From: Clostridia bacterium
GTDB lineage: Bacteria; Bacillota; Clostridia; Oscillospirales; Acutalibacteraceae
DNA length: 59,561 nucleotides
NCBI GenBank assembly: GCA_017407705.1
Contig: JAFQWA010000019.1
Coordinates: 1-59,561, forward strand
Direction of reading: 5' to 3'
The notes below the pieces were generated by a model, which was not told where the DNA came from, did no database searches, and saw only the letters and a list, made by a program, of their open reading frames with translations. Made by a program: the position numbers and the translations under genes. Below, piece by piece: positions 50,939-59,561 of the stretch (within the stretch, counting starts at the first letter, position 1; the number at the start of each line of letters is the position of its first letter).

Positions 50939-51097
50939 TTTGTTACCTCCTCCGCAGAGAATAATAGATGCTATCTGTTACCATATTATGAGTCTGACAC
51001 TTTATAAGTGCAAAGTATTTTCATTAACAGACAGATACTATGTATGCATATAGTAGATTAGGGAAATCCCAATAAAACACATAGGAGCTTACTTAAA

Positions 51098-51337
51098 ATG
51101 GATGACTATTTAACACTTAATAACCTTAAAATAGGCGAGAGCGCAAAGGTAGAGATGTTGACCTCCACAGGCGTACAAAGACGGCGTATGCTGGATTTAG
51201 GACTTATTAAGGGCACAACCGTTCAGGCTGTGCTTAACAGTCCGTCTGGGGACCCGGTGGCGTATTTTATAAGGGGAACGCTTATCGCTTTAAGAGATGA
51301 AGATGCAAAGAAGATTTATGTAACCGCAACCATTTAA
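51098..51337 (+). CDS. feoA: Ferrous iron transport protein A
   Basis: A 79-residue SH3-like protein (FeoA), cytoplasmic partner of the FeoB iron transporter. Typical parts are 'LNNLKIGESAKVEML', 'RRRMLDLGLIKGTTVQAV' and 'GDPVAYFIRGTLIALRDEDAKKI'. TAGGAGC precedes the ATG. In the 159 bases between dpaA and feoA, I saw no clear Fur box; short inverted repeats are present near 51034-51051. Confidence 0.93.
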   Translation: MDDYLTLNNLKIGESAKVEMLTSTGVQRRRMLDLGLIKGTTVQAVLNSPSGDPVAYFIRGTLIALRDEDAKKIYVTATI

Positions 51338-51343
51338 AATTTC

Positions 51344-51373
51344 AGCAGAAAGCAACCTTGCTTTCTGCTTTTG
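51344..51373 (+). terminator. Hairpin between feoA and feoB
   Basis: AGCAGAAAGCAA (51344-51355) pairs with TTGCTTTCTGCT (51358-51369), two-base loop, followed by TTTG. The T run is short, so it is probably a partial terminator or an mRNA stability element within the feo operon. Confidence 0.65.
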
Positions 51374-51391
51374 ATTAAGGGGAGTTATTAT

Positions 51392-53539
51392 ATGGGGCTT
51401 ACTAACAAATCCACAGGCTCAGCAGTAAATTGCTGTGAGCTGCAAATTGTAAGAAACGGCGATGACAAGGTAATTGCGTTGGCAGGTAATCCTAATGTGG
51501 GCAAAAGTACTGTTTTTAATGCCTTAACGGGACTAAATCAACACACAGGCAACTGGCCCGGTAAGACTGTTTGTAATGCACAAGGTACATATAAACTAAG
51601 GGATAAAAATTTTATTTTAGTGGATATTCCCGGCACCTATTCACTTATGGCAAACTCAGCCGAGGAAGAGGTGGCAAGGGACTTTATTTGCTTTGGTGAG
51701 CCTGATACTACTGTAGTAGTGACTGACGCCACTTGCTTAGAGCGTAATCTTAATTTAGTGTTGCAGATATTGGAAGTCACCCGCAACGTGGTGGTTTGCG
51801 TTAATTTAATGGACGAGGCAAAAAAGAAGGGTATTCAAATAGATTTAGACGAGCTGTCGTTAAACTTGGGCGTACCCGTAGTTGCTACCAGTGCCGCCAC
51901 TAAAAAAGGACTTGATGCGCTAACAGATGAGATATATGCAGTATCCTTCAATAAAAAACGCACCTTCCACGTTAAAATGAAATATGATGACAAAATCGAA
52001 AATGCCATTGAGGTAATTTTGCCGAGAGTTAAAGAGATAGTTAAAGATAAAATAGATGCCAGGTGGCTGAGTATAAAACTGCTTGATATGGACGATACTC
52101 TAAAAACCGCCATAAACAGCTTTTTAGGCTTTGATATTTTAGAGGATGAGCAACTTAGCAGTCTTTTAAAACAAGCTAAATTTGGCCTTAAAAGCCATAA
52201 TATAAGCGATGAGAATTTAAGAGATATGATAGTTTCGGGGATTGTGAGTAGGGCAGAGCAAATTTATAAAAGCTGTGTAATATTAAACAACGTGGAATAC
52301 ACAGCTCGTGATAGAAAAATCGATAGGCTGCTAACGTCAAAGCTAACGGGAATACCCATAATGCTGCTGCTATTAGGCTTTATTTTCTGGCTGACTATAA
52401 TCGGTGCAAACTACCCGTCAGAGCTGCTGAGCAAAGCACTTTTCTGGGTGGAAGACAGACTTACAGATATGTTTACATATTTTAACTCACCACCCTGGCT
52501 GCAGGGCATTATTGTTACGGGAATGTACCGTACACTTGCTTGGGTGGTGTCGGTAATGTTGCCGCCTATGGCAATATTCTTCCCACTGTTTACTCTGCTT
52601 GAGGACTCGGGGTATCTGCCGCGTATAGCCTTTAATATGGATAAGTTCTTTAAAAAAGCCTGTGCCCACGGCAAACAGGCACTGACTATGTGTATGGGCT
52701 TTGGCTGTAATGCTTGTGGAGTTATTGGGTGCCGTATTATCGACTCTCCAAGAGAAAGACTTATCGCTACCCTTACCAACAATTTCGTGCCTTGTAACGG
52801 CAGATTTCCCACAATAATCGCCTTAATAACAATGTTTTTCTCCACCGCAGTCATACTGCCCTTACGCTCACTTTTTTCAGCGCTGATACTTTTATCAGTT
52901 ATCGTATTAGGTGTTTGTATGACACTGCTTGTATCAAAGCTTTTATCAAAAACACTGCTTAAAGGTGTACCGTCGTCCTTTGCGTTGGAGCTGCCGCCAT
53001 ACCGAAAACCGCAAATAGGCAAGGTGGTAGTGCGTTCGGTTTTTGACCGCACACTGTTTGTGCTGGGCAGGGCAGTGTCGGTAGCGGCACCTGCAGGACT
53101 TGTAATCTGGCTTATGTCAAATATTACTGTTAATAATTTAAGTTTACTAAACCACTGTGCCGCCTTTTTAGACCCATTTGCAAGGCTTTTAGGACTTGAC
53201 GGAATTATACTAATGGCGTTTATTTTAGGCTTTCCTGCCAACGAAATAGTTGTACCTATAATGATAATGGGGTATATGTGTAGCGGCAAAATGGTGGATA
53301 TGACTGATCTGAATTCCTTAAGGGAATTGCTAATTCAAAATGGCTGGACTTACACAACTGCAATATGCACCATTCTGTTTTCGCTTATGCACTTTCCCTG
53401 TGCAACCACCTGTATTACTGTAAAAAAAGAAACCGGTAGCATTAAATGGACTTTGATCTCATTTTTACTGCCGACAATTATCGGAATGCTAATATGTTTT
53501 GTGGTTGCAACCCTATTAAAACTTCTAAATATTGCTTGA
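51392..53539 (+). CDS. feoB: Ferrous iron transporter FeoB
   Basis: A 715-residue GTPase-linked Fe2+ permease. The N-terminal G domain has 'AGNPNVGKSTVFNALTG' (near residue 31), 'TGNWPGKTV' as G2, 'VDIPGTYSL' as G3 and 'NLMDEAKKKG' as G4. The membrane part has two Gate regions ('LEDSGYLPRIAFNMDKFFKKACAHGKQALTMCMGFGCNA' segment) and 'GFPANEIVVPIMIMGYM'. Length and domains are normal. The ATG at 51392 follows GGGGAG. Confidence 0.97.
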   Translation: MGLTNKSTGSAVNCCELQIVRNGDDKVIALAGNPNVGKSTVFNALTGLNQHTGNWPGKTVCNAQGTYKLRDKNFILVDIPGTYSLMANSAEEEVARDFICFGEPDTTVVVTDATCLERNLNLVLQILEVTRNVVVCVNLMDEAKKKGIQIDLDELSLNLGVPVVATSAATKKGLDALTDEIYAVSFNKKRTFHVKMKYDDKIENAIEVILPRVKEIVKDKIDARWLSIKLLDMDDTLKTAINSFLGFDILEDEQLSSLLKQAKFGLKSHNISDENLRDMIVSGIVSRAEQIYKSCVILNNVEYTARDRKIDRLLTSKLTGIPIMLLLLGFIFWLTIIGANYPSELLSKALFWVEDRLTDMFTYFNSPPWLQGIIVTGMYRTLAWVVSVMLPPMAIFFPLFTLLEDSGYLPRIAFNMDKFFKKACAHGKQALTMCMGFGCNACGVIGCRIIDSPRERLIATLTNNFVPCNGRFPTIIALITMFFSTAVILPLRSLFSALILLSVIVLGVCMTLLVSKLLSKTLLKGVPSSFALELPPYRKPQIGKVVVRSVFDRTLFVLGRAVSVAAPAGLVIWLMSNITVNNLSLLNHCAAFLDPFARLLGLDGIILMAFILGFPANEIVVPIMIMGYMCSGKMVDMTDLNSLRELLIQNGWTYTTAICTILFSLMHFPCATTCITVKKETGSIKWTLISFLLPTIIGMLICFVVATLLKLLNIA

Positions 53540-53597
53540 ATTTTGATGAGTATTAGTTTAAAATTATAGTAATAAAAATTAAGGCGGTATAAAAATA

Positions 53598-55382
53598 ATG
53601 TCTGATAAAAAAGCAAATAAAAATATATACTTGTTTGTAGATAGAAACCTTATTAGAAACAGTGCGTTGTTCCTGCTGGTATCTGCGGCTTGCTTGTTTT
53701 TAGCATCCGTTACCTTTGCAGGTAATAAAACTGTGGAATTGGTACTGTATGCTATTGCTATTGCAGTGTCGGGTCACGAAATTGCCATTAAAGCCTTTGA
53801 AAAGCTTATTACCAGAAAGCTTACAGTAGAACTTGTAATAACCGTTGCTGTACTTACAATTTTCGCTATATCCCACTTTCAAGAGGCTGTTCTTGTTACA
53901 TTGCTTTACAGCTTAGGCAATCTGATCACTCTTTTAATAAGATCTGCTTGCTTTAAGAAATATTGTGAAAACAATAATGCCGCTATTACCGTAAAAGTGG
54001 TTGATGAACAGGGAAATGTAACAGTAAAAAGTGTTACTGATCTTAAAGCTGGTGAGTCTGCTTTAGTAAAAGCAGGGGAGACTTTCCTGTTTGACGGCAC
54101 TGTTGAGGATAAGAAATTCTCTGCAGGCGATGTTAATGATACCGAAACTGACATTATTGCTAAAGTCACCACTGCTTATGATTGTGAGCTTGATTTTGAG
54201 CTTTTATATGAAGATGATAAATCCGCCTCATTTATGCAGCGTGCGGTTTTGAGCATTTTATCTTATTTCACACCTATAGCCGTTGCTGCCGCTTTCTTAA
54301 CTTTTTCTATTCCTTTTGCAATGGGACTGCCTTTTAAAATCTGGCTTTACCGTGCTGCTATTGTACTTGTTATTGCTAACCCCGTGGCTGTTAAATCCCT
54401 TATCCAGACTCACATTATATTAACTTTGTCCAATCTTAAAAGCAAGGGTGTTTCTGTCAGCAACAGCAAACAGCTTGAACTCATCTCAAAGATCAAGCAT
54501 CTTGTTATAAACAAGGCAGGGGTTGTTACAAAGGGCGAATATACCGTTGCCGACATTTTTACTGCCGATGGCTATACAAGTGAGCAGGTGCTTGCTGTTG
54601 CAAATATGGCACAGTCGGGTATTGACAATTCTGTGGCTAAGGCTATTAAAGCTGCTGCAGGTGATAATAACGTGGGTGTTGATGCACAGATTATCAACAA
54701 CAAAGGCGTTGTATTCGAGTATAACGGTAAATTTGTTGTTTGCGGCTCTGCTAAGCTTATGGAAGAAAAGGGTATTGACGTATCCGCCTTCCCGCAGGTT
54801 TCTCTGTACGTCGCCATAGACAGCGTAGTAATCGGTGCTATAAAGCTTAACGATACGTTAAAATCCGACTCTGTAAAGGCTATAAAGCTGCTTAAAACAA
54901 ACGGAATCGACTGCACCTTAGTTACAGCAGATAACGAGAATATTGCTAATATCATATCGGAAAAATGCGGTTTTGCTCACAGCCATTCCCTTGCAACCGA
55001 TGACAAAAAGGAAAAAATTATTAAAACTGTAAGTAAAAACAAATTTTGCGGTTTTATAGGCTCTGATAAGGATGATATTTCTTGTTTTGAAGCGGCAAAC
55101 GTTGCTATGTCTATGCCTCAAAAACAAGGTGTTGAAAACAGTATTGACAATCAAAAGCTTACATCTGTAAATTATGCTATAACTGCGGCAAAATCACTGT
55201 TTTCATTAACACTTATTCTCAGCATTATCTCTGTTTTGTGCTTTGCAGGACTTATAGCTTTGGCAATACTGGGCAAAATCGATATGTGGATCGCTATTAT
55301 TGCTGAGGTTATTATAAATTGCGGTTGGATGTATTTAGTTTATGCAACATCGGGTAACAATCCTGATGCAACAGATAAGTAG
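53598..55382 (+). CDS. Degenerate P1B-type ATPase homologue lacking catalytic motifs
   Basis: A 594-residue, intact frame that aligns by eye along its whole length with heavy-metal P-type ATPases (ZntA/CadA-like helices, no N-terminal metal domain). Every key motif has changed: the phosphorylated Asp of DKTGT is Asn305 ('NKAGVVT'), the CPC metal site is 'ANPVAV' (Asn261-Pro-Val), TGES is 'DTET' (181-184), the HP motif is 'DN' (343-344), and GDGxND is 'GSDKDD' (488-493). The 'TADN' and 'NKGVV' segments and eight likely helices remain. It should not pump by the usual cycle. It lies between feoB and copA; a regulatory, chaperone or scaffold role is possible. Function unknown. Confidence 0.88.
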   Translation: MSDKKANKNIYLFVDRNLIRNSALFLLVSAACLFLASVTFAGNKTVELVLYAIAIAVSGHEIAIKAFEKLITRKLTVELVITVAVLTIFAISHFQEAVLVTLLYSLGNLITLLIRSACFKKYCENNNAAITVKVVDEQGNVTVKSVTDLKAGESALVKAGETFLFDGTVEDKKFSAGDVNDTETDIIAKVTTAYDCELDFELLYEDDKSASFMQRAVLSILSYFTPIAVAAAFLTFSIPFAMGLPFKIWLYRAAIVLVIANPVAVKSLIQTHIILTLSNLKSKGVSVSNSKQLELISKIKHLVINKAGVVTKGEYTVADIFTADGYTSEQVLAVANMAQSGIDNSVAKAIKAAAGDNNVGVDAQIINNKGVVFEYNGKFVVCGSAKLMEEKGIDVSAFPQVSLYVAIDSVVIGAIKLNDTLKSDSVKAIKLLKTNGIDCTLVTADNENIANIISEKCGFAHSHSLATDDKKEKIIKTVSKNKFCGFIGSDKDDISCFEAANVAMSMPQKQGVENSIDNQKLTSVNYAITAAKSLFSLTLILSIISVLCFAGLIALAILGKIDMWIAIIAEVIINCGWMYLVYATSGNNPDATDK

Positions 55383-55394
55383 TTTGAGGAGATT

Positions 55395-57539
55395 ATGAGA
55401 AAAGAAGAATTTAGAATAACCGGTATGTCTTGTGCTGCTTGCAGTGCAAGAATAGAAAAGGTGATTTCAAAACAAGAAGGCGTAAAAACCGTAAACGTAA
55501 ACCTTGCCAGTGAAAAGGCAACGGTGGTTTTTGACGAGAAAATTATCTCTAAAGAACAGATTGTAAATAAAATAATAAACATCGGATTCGGTGTGGCTGA
55601 AGACGAAAAGGATGTTGCAGATAAAAGCAAATCTATGCTGATTTTCCTTATCATTTCCATTATCCTCACTTCACCTATGATACTGGCGATGATACTGCAT
55701 TTTTTAGGCGTTCATTCACCTTACGTTTCCTGGCTGCATAACGGATACTTACAGTTTGCTTTAGCAACCCCAGTGCAGTTTATAATCGGTTCACGATTTT
55801 ATATAGGCGCCGTAAAATCACTGCGTTCCGGCACTGCCAATATGGATGTTTTAATATCACTGGGCACGTCATCAGCCTATCTATACAGCGTTTATAAGCT
55901 GTTTTTTGGCGGATATGTGGCAGGTAGTGGTATGGGTGATCTGTATTTTGAAGCATCTGCAACGGTCATTACCCTTATTTTAGTGGGTAAGTATATGGAG
56001 CACCGTGCTAAAGCCAAGACCTCAGATGCCATTAAAAATCTTATGGCGCTGACTCCTGATATTGCTCATATCGTAAAAGACGGTCAGGTTTTGGATATAA
56101 AAACCGAGGATATTATCGTTGGTGACGTTTTAATGGTAAAGCCCGGTGAACGTGTGCCGGTGGACGGTGTGGTTATTAGTGGCAGCACCGCTGTTGATGA
56201 GTCTATGCTGACAGGTGAGAGCATTCCCGTTGAGAAAAATATAGGGGATAACGTCACCGGCGCTACTGTAAATCTTAACGGCGCTATTACCTTTAAAGCT
56301 GAAAAGATTGGTAAGGATACTATGCTTTCCGGCATTATAAAAATGGTGGAGCAGGCACAAGGGTCTAAAGCCCCAATTCAAAAGCTTGCTGACAAAGTTG
56401 CCGCTGTTTTTGTACCTGCGGTTATAGTAATTGCAGTTATTACCTTTATCACTTGGTGGATTATAGGACATAATTTATCCGAAGCGTTAATGCACGCAGT
56501 TGCTGTTTTGGTTATTGCTTGTCCTTGCTCCTTAGGACTCGCTACTCCTACTGCCATTATGGTGGGAACAGGTAAGGGTGCACAGATAGGTGTGCTGATT
56601 AAAGGTGGAGAGATCCTTGAAAAAGCAGGGAAGACCGATACTATTTTGATTGATAAAACCGGTACTGTTACTAAGGGTAAACCCGAGCTTACTGATTTTA
56701 TCGTTATAAAAGGGGATAAGTCTGAACTTATCAAATTAGCCGCTATGGCTGAACTAAGCTCAGAGCATCCTTTAGCTAAGGTTATTGTGGAATACGGTAA
56801 GTCTTACGGTGACATAAATCAGCCTGACGAGTTTTCCTCTGTTTCGGGAAAAGGTGTTGTGGCAAAATGTAGCGGTAAGACTGTGAAAATCGGATCACCT
56901 AAAATGCTTGAATATAGCAGTGATACTGTGACCACCCTTGAAAAAAGCGGTAAAACAGTGGTTGTTATGTCTGTTGATGGTGAGATCAGTGCTGTGATTG
57001 CTATGGCTGATACCATTAAAGAGGATTCCGCAGATGCTATAGATCAGCTTAAAAAGCTTGGTATTCACACAGTTATGATAACCGGTGATAACAAGGATAC
57101 CGCCCAATATATTGGTAAATTAGCGGGTGTTGATAAGGTTATTTCCAACGTTTTGCCCGGTGATAAGGCGGCAGAGGTTACTAAATTCATTGATATGGGC
57201 AAGACCGTTGCTATGGTAGGTGACGGTATTAACGATGCACCTGCTCTTGCTACTGCACATATAGGTATGGCGGTAGGTAGCGGCACCGATATTGCTATCG
57301 AAGCTGCTGACATTACCCTTATGCGTGACAGTCTGATTGCCGCTGTTGATGCTATAAGGCTGTCTAAGAAAACTATGACTAAAATAAAGCAAAACCTTTT
57401 CTGGGCCTTTATTTATAACATTATCGGCATACCCTTTGCGGCATTTGGTCTGCTTTCACCGATTATTGCAGGCGCCGCTATGGCGTTTAGTTCTGTGTCG
57501 GTGGTGCTTAATTCACTGAGTATTAAAAAATTCAAATAA
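55395..57539 (+). CDS. copA: Copper-exporting P-type ATPase
   Basis: A 714-residue P1B-1 ATPase exporting Cu+. One N-terminal HMA domain with 'GMSCAAC', the actuator 'TGES', the metal site '[13 protein letters not shown]', the phosphorylation motif '[11 protein letters not shown]', 'SEHPLAK' and '[20 protein letters not shown]' are all intact. The late helices carry '[10 protein letters not shown]' and '[15 protein letters not shown]', which fit the copper class. GAGGAG precedes the ATG. It starts 12 bases after the degenerate homologue and 13 bases before the chaperone gene. Confidence 0.97.
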   Translation: MRKEEFRITGMSCAACSARIEKVISKQEGVKTVNVNLASEKATVVFDEKIISKEQIVNKIINIGFGVAEDEKDVADKSKSMLIFLIISIILTSPMILAMILHFLGVHSPYVSWLHNGYLQFALATPVQFIIGSRFYIGAVKSLRSGTANMDVLISLGTSSAYLYSVYKLFFGGYVAGSGMGDLYFEASATVITLILVGKYMEHRAKAKTSDAIKNLMALTPDIAHIVKDGQVLDIKTEDIIVGDVLMVKPGERVPVDGVVISGSTAVDESMLTGESIPVEKNIGDNVTGATVNLNGAITFKAEKIGKDTMLSGIIKMVEQAQGSKAPIQKLADKVAAVFVPAVIVIAVITFITWWIIGHNLSEALMHAVAVLVIACPCSLGLATPTAIMVGTGKGAQIGVLIKGGEILEKAGKTDTILIDKTGTVTKGKPELTDFIVIKGDKSELIKLAAMAELSSEHPLAKVIVEYGKSYGDINQPDEFSSVSGKGVVAKCSGKTVKIGSPKMLEYSSDTVTTLEKSGKTVVVMSVDGEISAVIAMADTIKEDSADAIDQLKKLGIHTVMITGDNKDTAQYIGKLAGVDKVISNVLPGDKAAEVTKFIDMGKTVAMVGDGINDAPALATAHIGMAVGSGTDIAIEAADITLMRDSLIAAVDAIRLSKKTMTKIKQNLFWAFIYNIIGIPFAAFGLLSPIIAGAAMAFSSVSVVLNSLSIKKFK

Positions 57540-57552
57540 AGAGGTAAGTAAA

Positions 57553-57753
57553 ATGGAAATGAAATTTAACGTTATTGGTATGAAATGTATGCACTGCGTT
57601 TCGTCAGTTAAAACAGCAGTAGTTGCACTTAACGGAGTTAGTTCTGTTAATATTGCAGATGATATGAAAACAGTTACAGTTGAGTTCGATGCACCTTGTA
57701 CCGCTGAAGATATTAAGTCTGCTATTGAAGATACAGGCTTTGATGTAGAGTAA
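57553..57753 (+). CDS. copZ: Small HMA-domain copper chaperone (CopZ-like)
   Basis: A 66-residue single HMA domain with the metal-binding motif 'GMKCMHC' and the beta-alpha-beta-beta-alpha-beta pattern ('VNIADDMKTVTVEFD', 'IKSAIEDTGFDVE'). It would carry Cu+ to CopA, encoded 13 bases upstream. GAGGTAAG is the ribosome site. A very strong terminator follows. Confidence 0.93.
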   Translation: MEMKFNVIGMKCMHCVSSVKTAVVALNGVSSVNIADDMKTVTVEFDAPCTAEDIKSAIEDTGFDVE

Positions 57754-57756
57754 AAT

Positions 57757-57810
57757 AAAAAAAGACGGCTGTGAGAGACACTTCATAAAGAAGTTGTCTC
57801 CCACAGCCGT
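57757..57810. terminator. Strong bidirectional terminator after copZ
   Basis: A 17-base-pair outer stem (57757-57773 with 57792-57808), extended by an inner GAGAC/GTCTC stem, with A7 and T7 flanks. It separates copZ from converging pyk. Confidence 0.93.
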
Positions 57811-57850
57811 CTTTTTTTATTTATTTAAGATTTTCTCCAACAACGTGTAC

Positions 57851-59251
57851 CTACATCATATTAGTGGTACCTGAAATTCCCAAAGGAACGCCTGCGGTTA
57901 TAACACAAAGGTCGCCCTCTTTAAGCTGACCTGCATTCTGAGCCACTTTAACAGCGTGTTCAAACAGTTCATCGGAGTTTTTCTTTTCTTCAATAAACAA
58001 GGGATAAACGCCCCAGGAGAGATTCATCTGACGAACAACCTGCTCATCGGGTGAGCAGCCGATAATCGGGACAAAGGGACGGTATTTTGAGATCATTCTT
58101 GCAGTACCGCCGGACTTGGTAACAGTGATGATGGAAGCAGCGTCAAGGTCGTGAGCAGCAGCACAGGTAGCGTGAGAAATAGCATCTGTAACGTTACAAA
58201 GATTGTCGTAAACGTGGTCACGGAAACGTCTCTTATAATCAATATCACGCTCAGTGCGTTTTGCAATACGTGCCATAGTCTTTACAGCCTCAACGGGGTG
58301 CTGGCCTGCAGCAGTCTCACCTGAAAGCATAATAGCAGAGGTGCCGTCGTAAATTGCGTTGGCAATATCGGTGGTTTCAGCACGTGTAGGACGTGGGTTG
58401 TTTATCATAGACTCCAGCATCTGTGTAGCGGTAATAACTTGCTTACCGGCACGGTATGCCTTTTTAATGAGTTTTTTCTGAATAACGGGAATCTCCTCTA
58501 AAGGAATCTCAACGCCCAGATCACCACGGGCAACCATAACACCGTCGCAAACCTTTAAAATATCGTCAATGTTATTAACGCCCTCAACGTTTTCGATCTT
58601 AGCGATAATACGCATAGTTCTGCAGCCAAGACGCTCTAACTCCTCACGGATAAGCATAATATCAGTAGCGGTTCTGGTGAAGGATGCGGCAACGAAATCA
58701 AATCCGTTTTTAACCGCAAAACGCAGGTCTGCACGGTCACGGGCACTGATAAATGGCATAGAAATGTTAGCACCGGGAACGTTGATACCCTTATTTGCGG
58801 AGATAACGCCGCCGTTAATAACAGTACAGTTAATGTCGGTTTCGGTAACGCTATCAACGATCATATCAATAAGACCGTCGTCTATTAGAATGTGTGTTCC
58901 TCTTGTAACGTCGTGGGGAAGACCCTCAAAGGTAATATAAGCACGTTTTTCGTCACCAACAATTTCTGTGGTGGTAAGAGTAAAGGTCTGACCGGGCTCT
59001 AAAGTGATCTTAGGTTTGTCAAAAGTACCTATTCTAATCTCAGGACCCTTTGTGTCTGCCAAAAGAGCGATAGGGAGATTAAGCTCATCACGCAACTTTT
59101 TAATTGCATCCACACGAACTTGTTGCTGCTCGTGAGTCTGATGAGAGAAGTTGATTCTCGCAACGTTCATACCTGCAAGCATCAATGAACGCAATATGTT
59201 TTCATTGTCGGTAGAAGGGCCGAGAGTACATATAATTTTCGTTTTCCTCAT
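57851..59251 (-). CDS. pyk: Pyruvate kinase
   Basis: A 466-residue pyruvate kinase (phosphoenolpyruvate plus ADP to pyruvate plus ATP). It has 'KIICTLGPSTDNENIL', 'NVARINFSH', 'LLADTKGPEIRIG', 'KIENVEGVNNIDDIL', 'GVMVARGDLGVEIP' and 'ITATQMLESM'. It ends after the regulatory C domain, without the extra PEP-utilising domain of Bacillus Pyk. GGAGCG precedes the ATG. It is a single gene on the minus strand. Confidence 0.97.
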   Translation of the reverse strand: MRKTKIICTLGPSTDNENILRSLMLAGMNVARINFSHQTHEQQQVRVDAIKKLRDELNLPIALLADTKGPEIRIGTFDKPKITLEPGQTFTLTTTEIVGDEKRAYITFEGLPHDVTRGTHILIDDGLIDMIVDSVTETDINCTVINGGVISANKGINVPGANISMPFISARDRADLRFAVKNGFDFVAASFTRTATDIMLIREELERLGCRTMRIIAKIENVEGVNNIDDILKVCDGVMVARGDLGVEIPLEEIPVIQKKLIKKAYRAGKQVITATQMLESMINNPRPTRAETTDIANAIYDGTSAIMLSGETAAGQHPVEAVKTMARIAKRTERDIDYKRRFRDHVYDNLCNVTDAISHATCAAAHDLDAASIITVTKSGGTARMISKYRPFVPIIGCSPDEQVVRQMNLSWGVYPLFIEEKKNSDELFEHAVKVAQNAGQLKEGDLCVITAGVPLGISGTTNMM

Positions 59252-59337
59252 AATAAACGCTCCGTTTCAATAAGAGATTTTATTAACATTATATTTCCTT
59301 AAAAAAATCAAAATATTTTGCCAGTTTATATATTTTA

Positions 59338-59366
59338 ATGTTACCATAATTTATAGTAAAAAACAA
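59338..59366 (-). promoter_or_regulatory. Possible promoter for pyk
   Basis: Minus strand TTGTTT (59366-59361), 17 bases, TAACAT (59343-59338), about 85 bases before the ATG. The area is very AT-rich, so other boxes are possible. Confidence 0.4.
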
Positions 59367-59414
59367 CCAATCTATAACAACTTTAAAAAATATTTTCATA
59401 AAATTAAAAATCTA

Positions 59415-59443
59415 TTGACAATTTTAGGGATTTGACATATAAT
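59415..59443 (+). promoter_or_regulatory. Promoter for tRNA-Pro
   Basis: TTGACA (59415-59420), 17 bases, TATAAT (59438-59443): a full consensus match 25 bases before the tRNA. Confidence 0.88.
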
Positions 59444-59468
59444 TTTAAAGTCGCAAAAATGAATGTTA

Positions 59469-59545
59469 CGAGGTGTGGCTCAGTTTGGTAGAGCGCTGCG
59501 TTCGGGACGCAGAGGTCGCAGGTTCAAATCCTGTCACCTCGACCA
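59469..59545 (+). tRNA. tRNA-Pro (anticodon CGG)
   Basis: A 77-base cloverleaf. Acceptor CGAGGTG/CACCTCG, D stem GCTC/GAGC, anticodon stem CTGCG/CGCAG with loop TTCGGGA (anticodon CGG), T arm GCAGG-TTCAAAT-CCTGT, and an encoded CCA. It reads CCG codons. Confidence 0.95.
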
Positions 59546-59561
59546 AAAAACAGCATCAACC

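Noticed and set aside
50939-51097. Sigma-K or sigma-G promoter for dpaA and a Fur box for feoA
   Set aside because: Only partial matches; spacing or key bases fail. Left as unassigned intergenic DNA with short inverted repeats.
53598-55382. Pseudo-ATPase as a sequencing error or recent pseudogene
   Set aside because: One uninterrupted frame with ribosome site and normal codon use; the changed motifs are substitutions spread over the protein, not frameshifts.
1-59561. CRISPR arrays, insertion sequences, prophage genes, rRNA
   Set aside because: No spaced direct repeats, transposase, integrase, phage structural genes or rRNA segments were seen on either strand.

Overview
The window is one contiguous piece of a low-to-middle GC, gene-dense chromosome from a spore-forming member of the Clostridia, most likely an Oscillospiraceae/Ruminococcaceae-type gut anaerobe. 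The reasons are: strong Shine-Dalgarno sites, a T-box leader, a SCIFF (six cysteines in forty-five residues) peptide with its radical SAM maturase, dipicolinate synthase genes (dpaA/dpaB, so endospores), DUF4364 and TIGR04086 proteins, split transketolase subunits, and gene orders shared with Bacillus and Clostridium (miaB-ricA-mutS-mutL-miaA; ylmE-sepF-ylmH-divIVA-ileS-lspA-rluD; dxs-tlyA-nadK-argR-recN). Most of the window is core genome. I see no rRNA, CRISPR array, IS element or prophage.

Layout. 1-3.7 kb: a small clostridial protein, an F420-ligase homologue and a sulfhydrylase; then, on the minus strand, a DUF4364 regulator and the manganese exporter MntP. 3.8-13.1 kb: lepA behind a structured leader, then tRNA methylthiolation (miaB), a RicA-like Fe-S protein, mismatch repair (mutS, mutL) and tRNA prenylation (miaA). 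13.1-21.2 kb: the division and envelope cluster with ileS, lspA and an RluD-type synthase. 21.2-26.3 kb: a HAD phosphatase, transketolase halves, an orphan MazF toxin, an FAD oxidoreductase and dUTPase; the last two diverge from promoters that share one palindromic -35 box. 26.3-29.4 kb: a Crp/Fnr regulator with a putative operator, in one operon with a NitT/TauT-type ABC importer. 29.4-33.6 kb: a GH16 glucanase lipoprotein, a zinc-ribbon membrane protein, yajC, a TIGR04086 protein, the SCIFF precursor and maturase, and tRNA-Arg.

33.6-45.3 kb: an AT-rich acyltransferase next to the tRNA, mtaB, rpsB-tsf, the dxs-recN cluster, and tyrS under a tyrosine T-box. 45.3-48.3 kb: a Zur-like repressor with a Fur/Zur box on its own promoter, followed by znuA-znuC-znuB. 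48.3-51 kb: a TraB/GumN lipoprotein and dpaA-dpaB. 51-57.8 kb: a metal block of feoA, feoB, a P1B-type ATPase homologue that has lost its catalytic motifs, a normal copper ATPase (copA) and a small copper chaperone. The end holds pyruvate kinase (minus strand) and tRNA-Pro.

The strongest candidate for something undescribed is the intact 594-residue pseudo-ATPase at 53598-55382. It keeps the P1B fold, but Asn replaces the phosphorylated Asp, Asn-Pro-Val replaces the metal-binding CPC, and TGES and the first Asp of GDGxND are lost. Other points of interest are the SCIFF cassette with a terminator between precursor and maturase, the shared -35 divergent promoters, the paired inverted repeats at mazF, and the leader in front of lepA.
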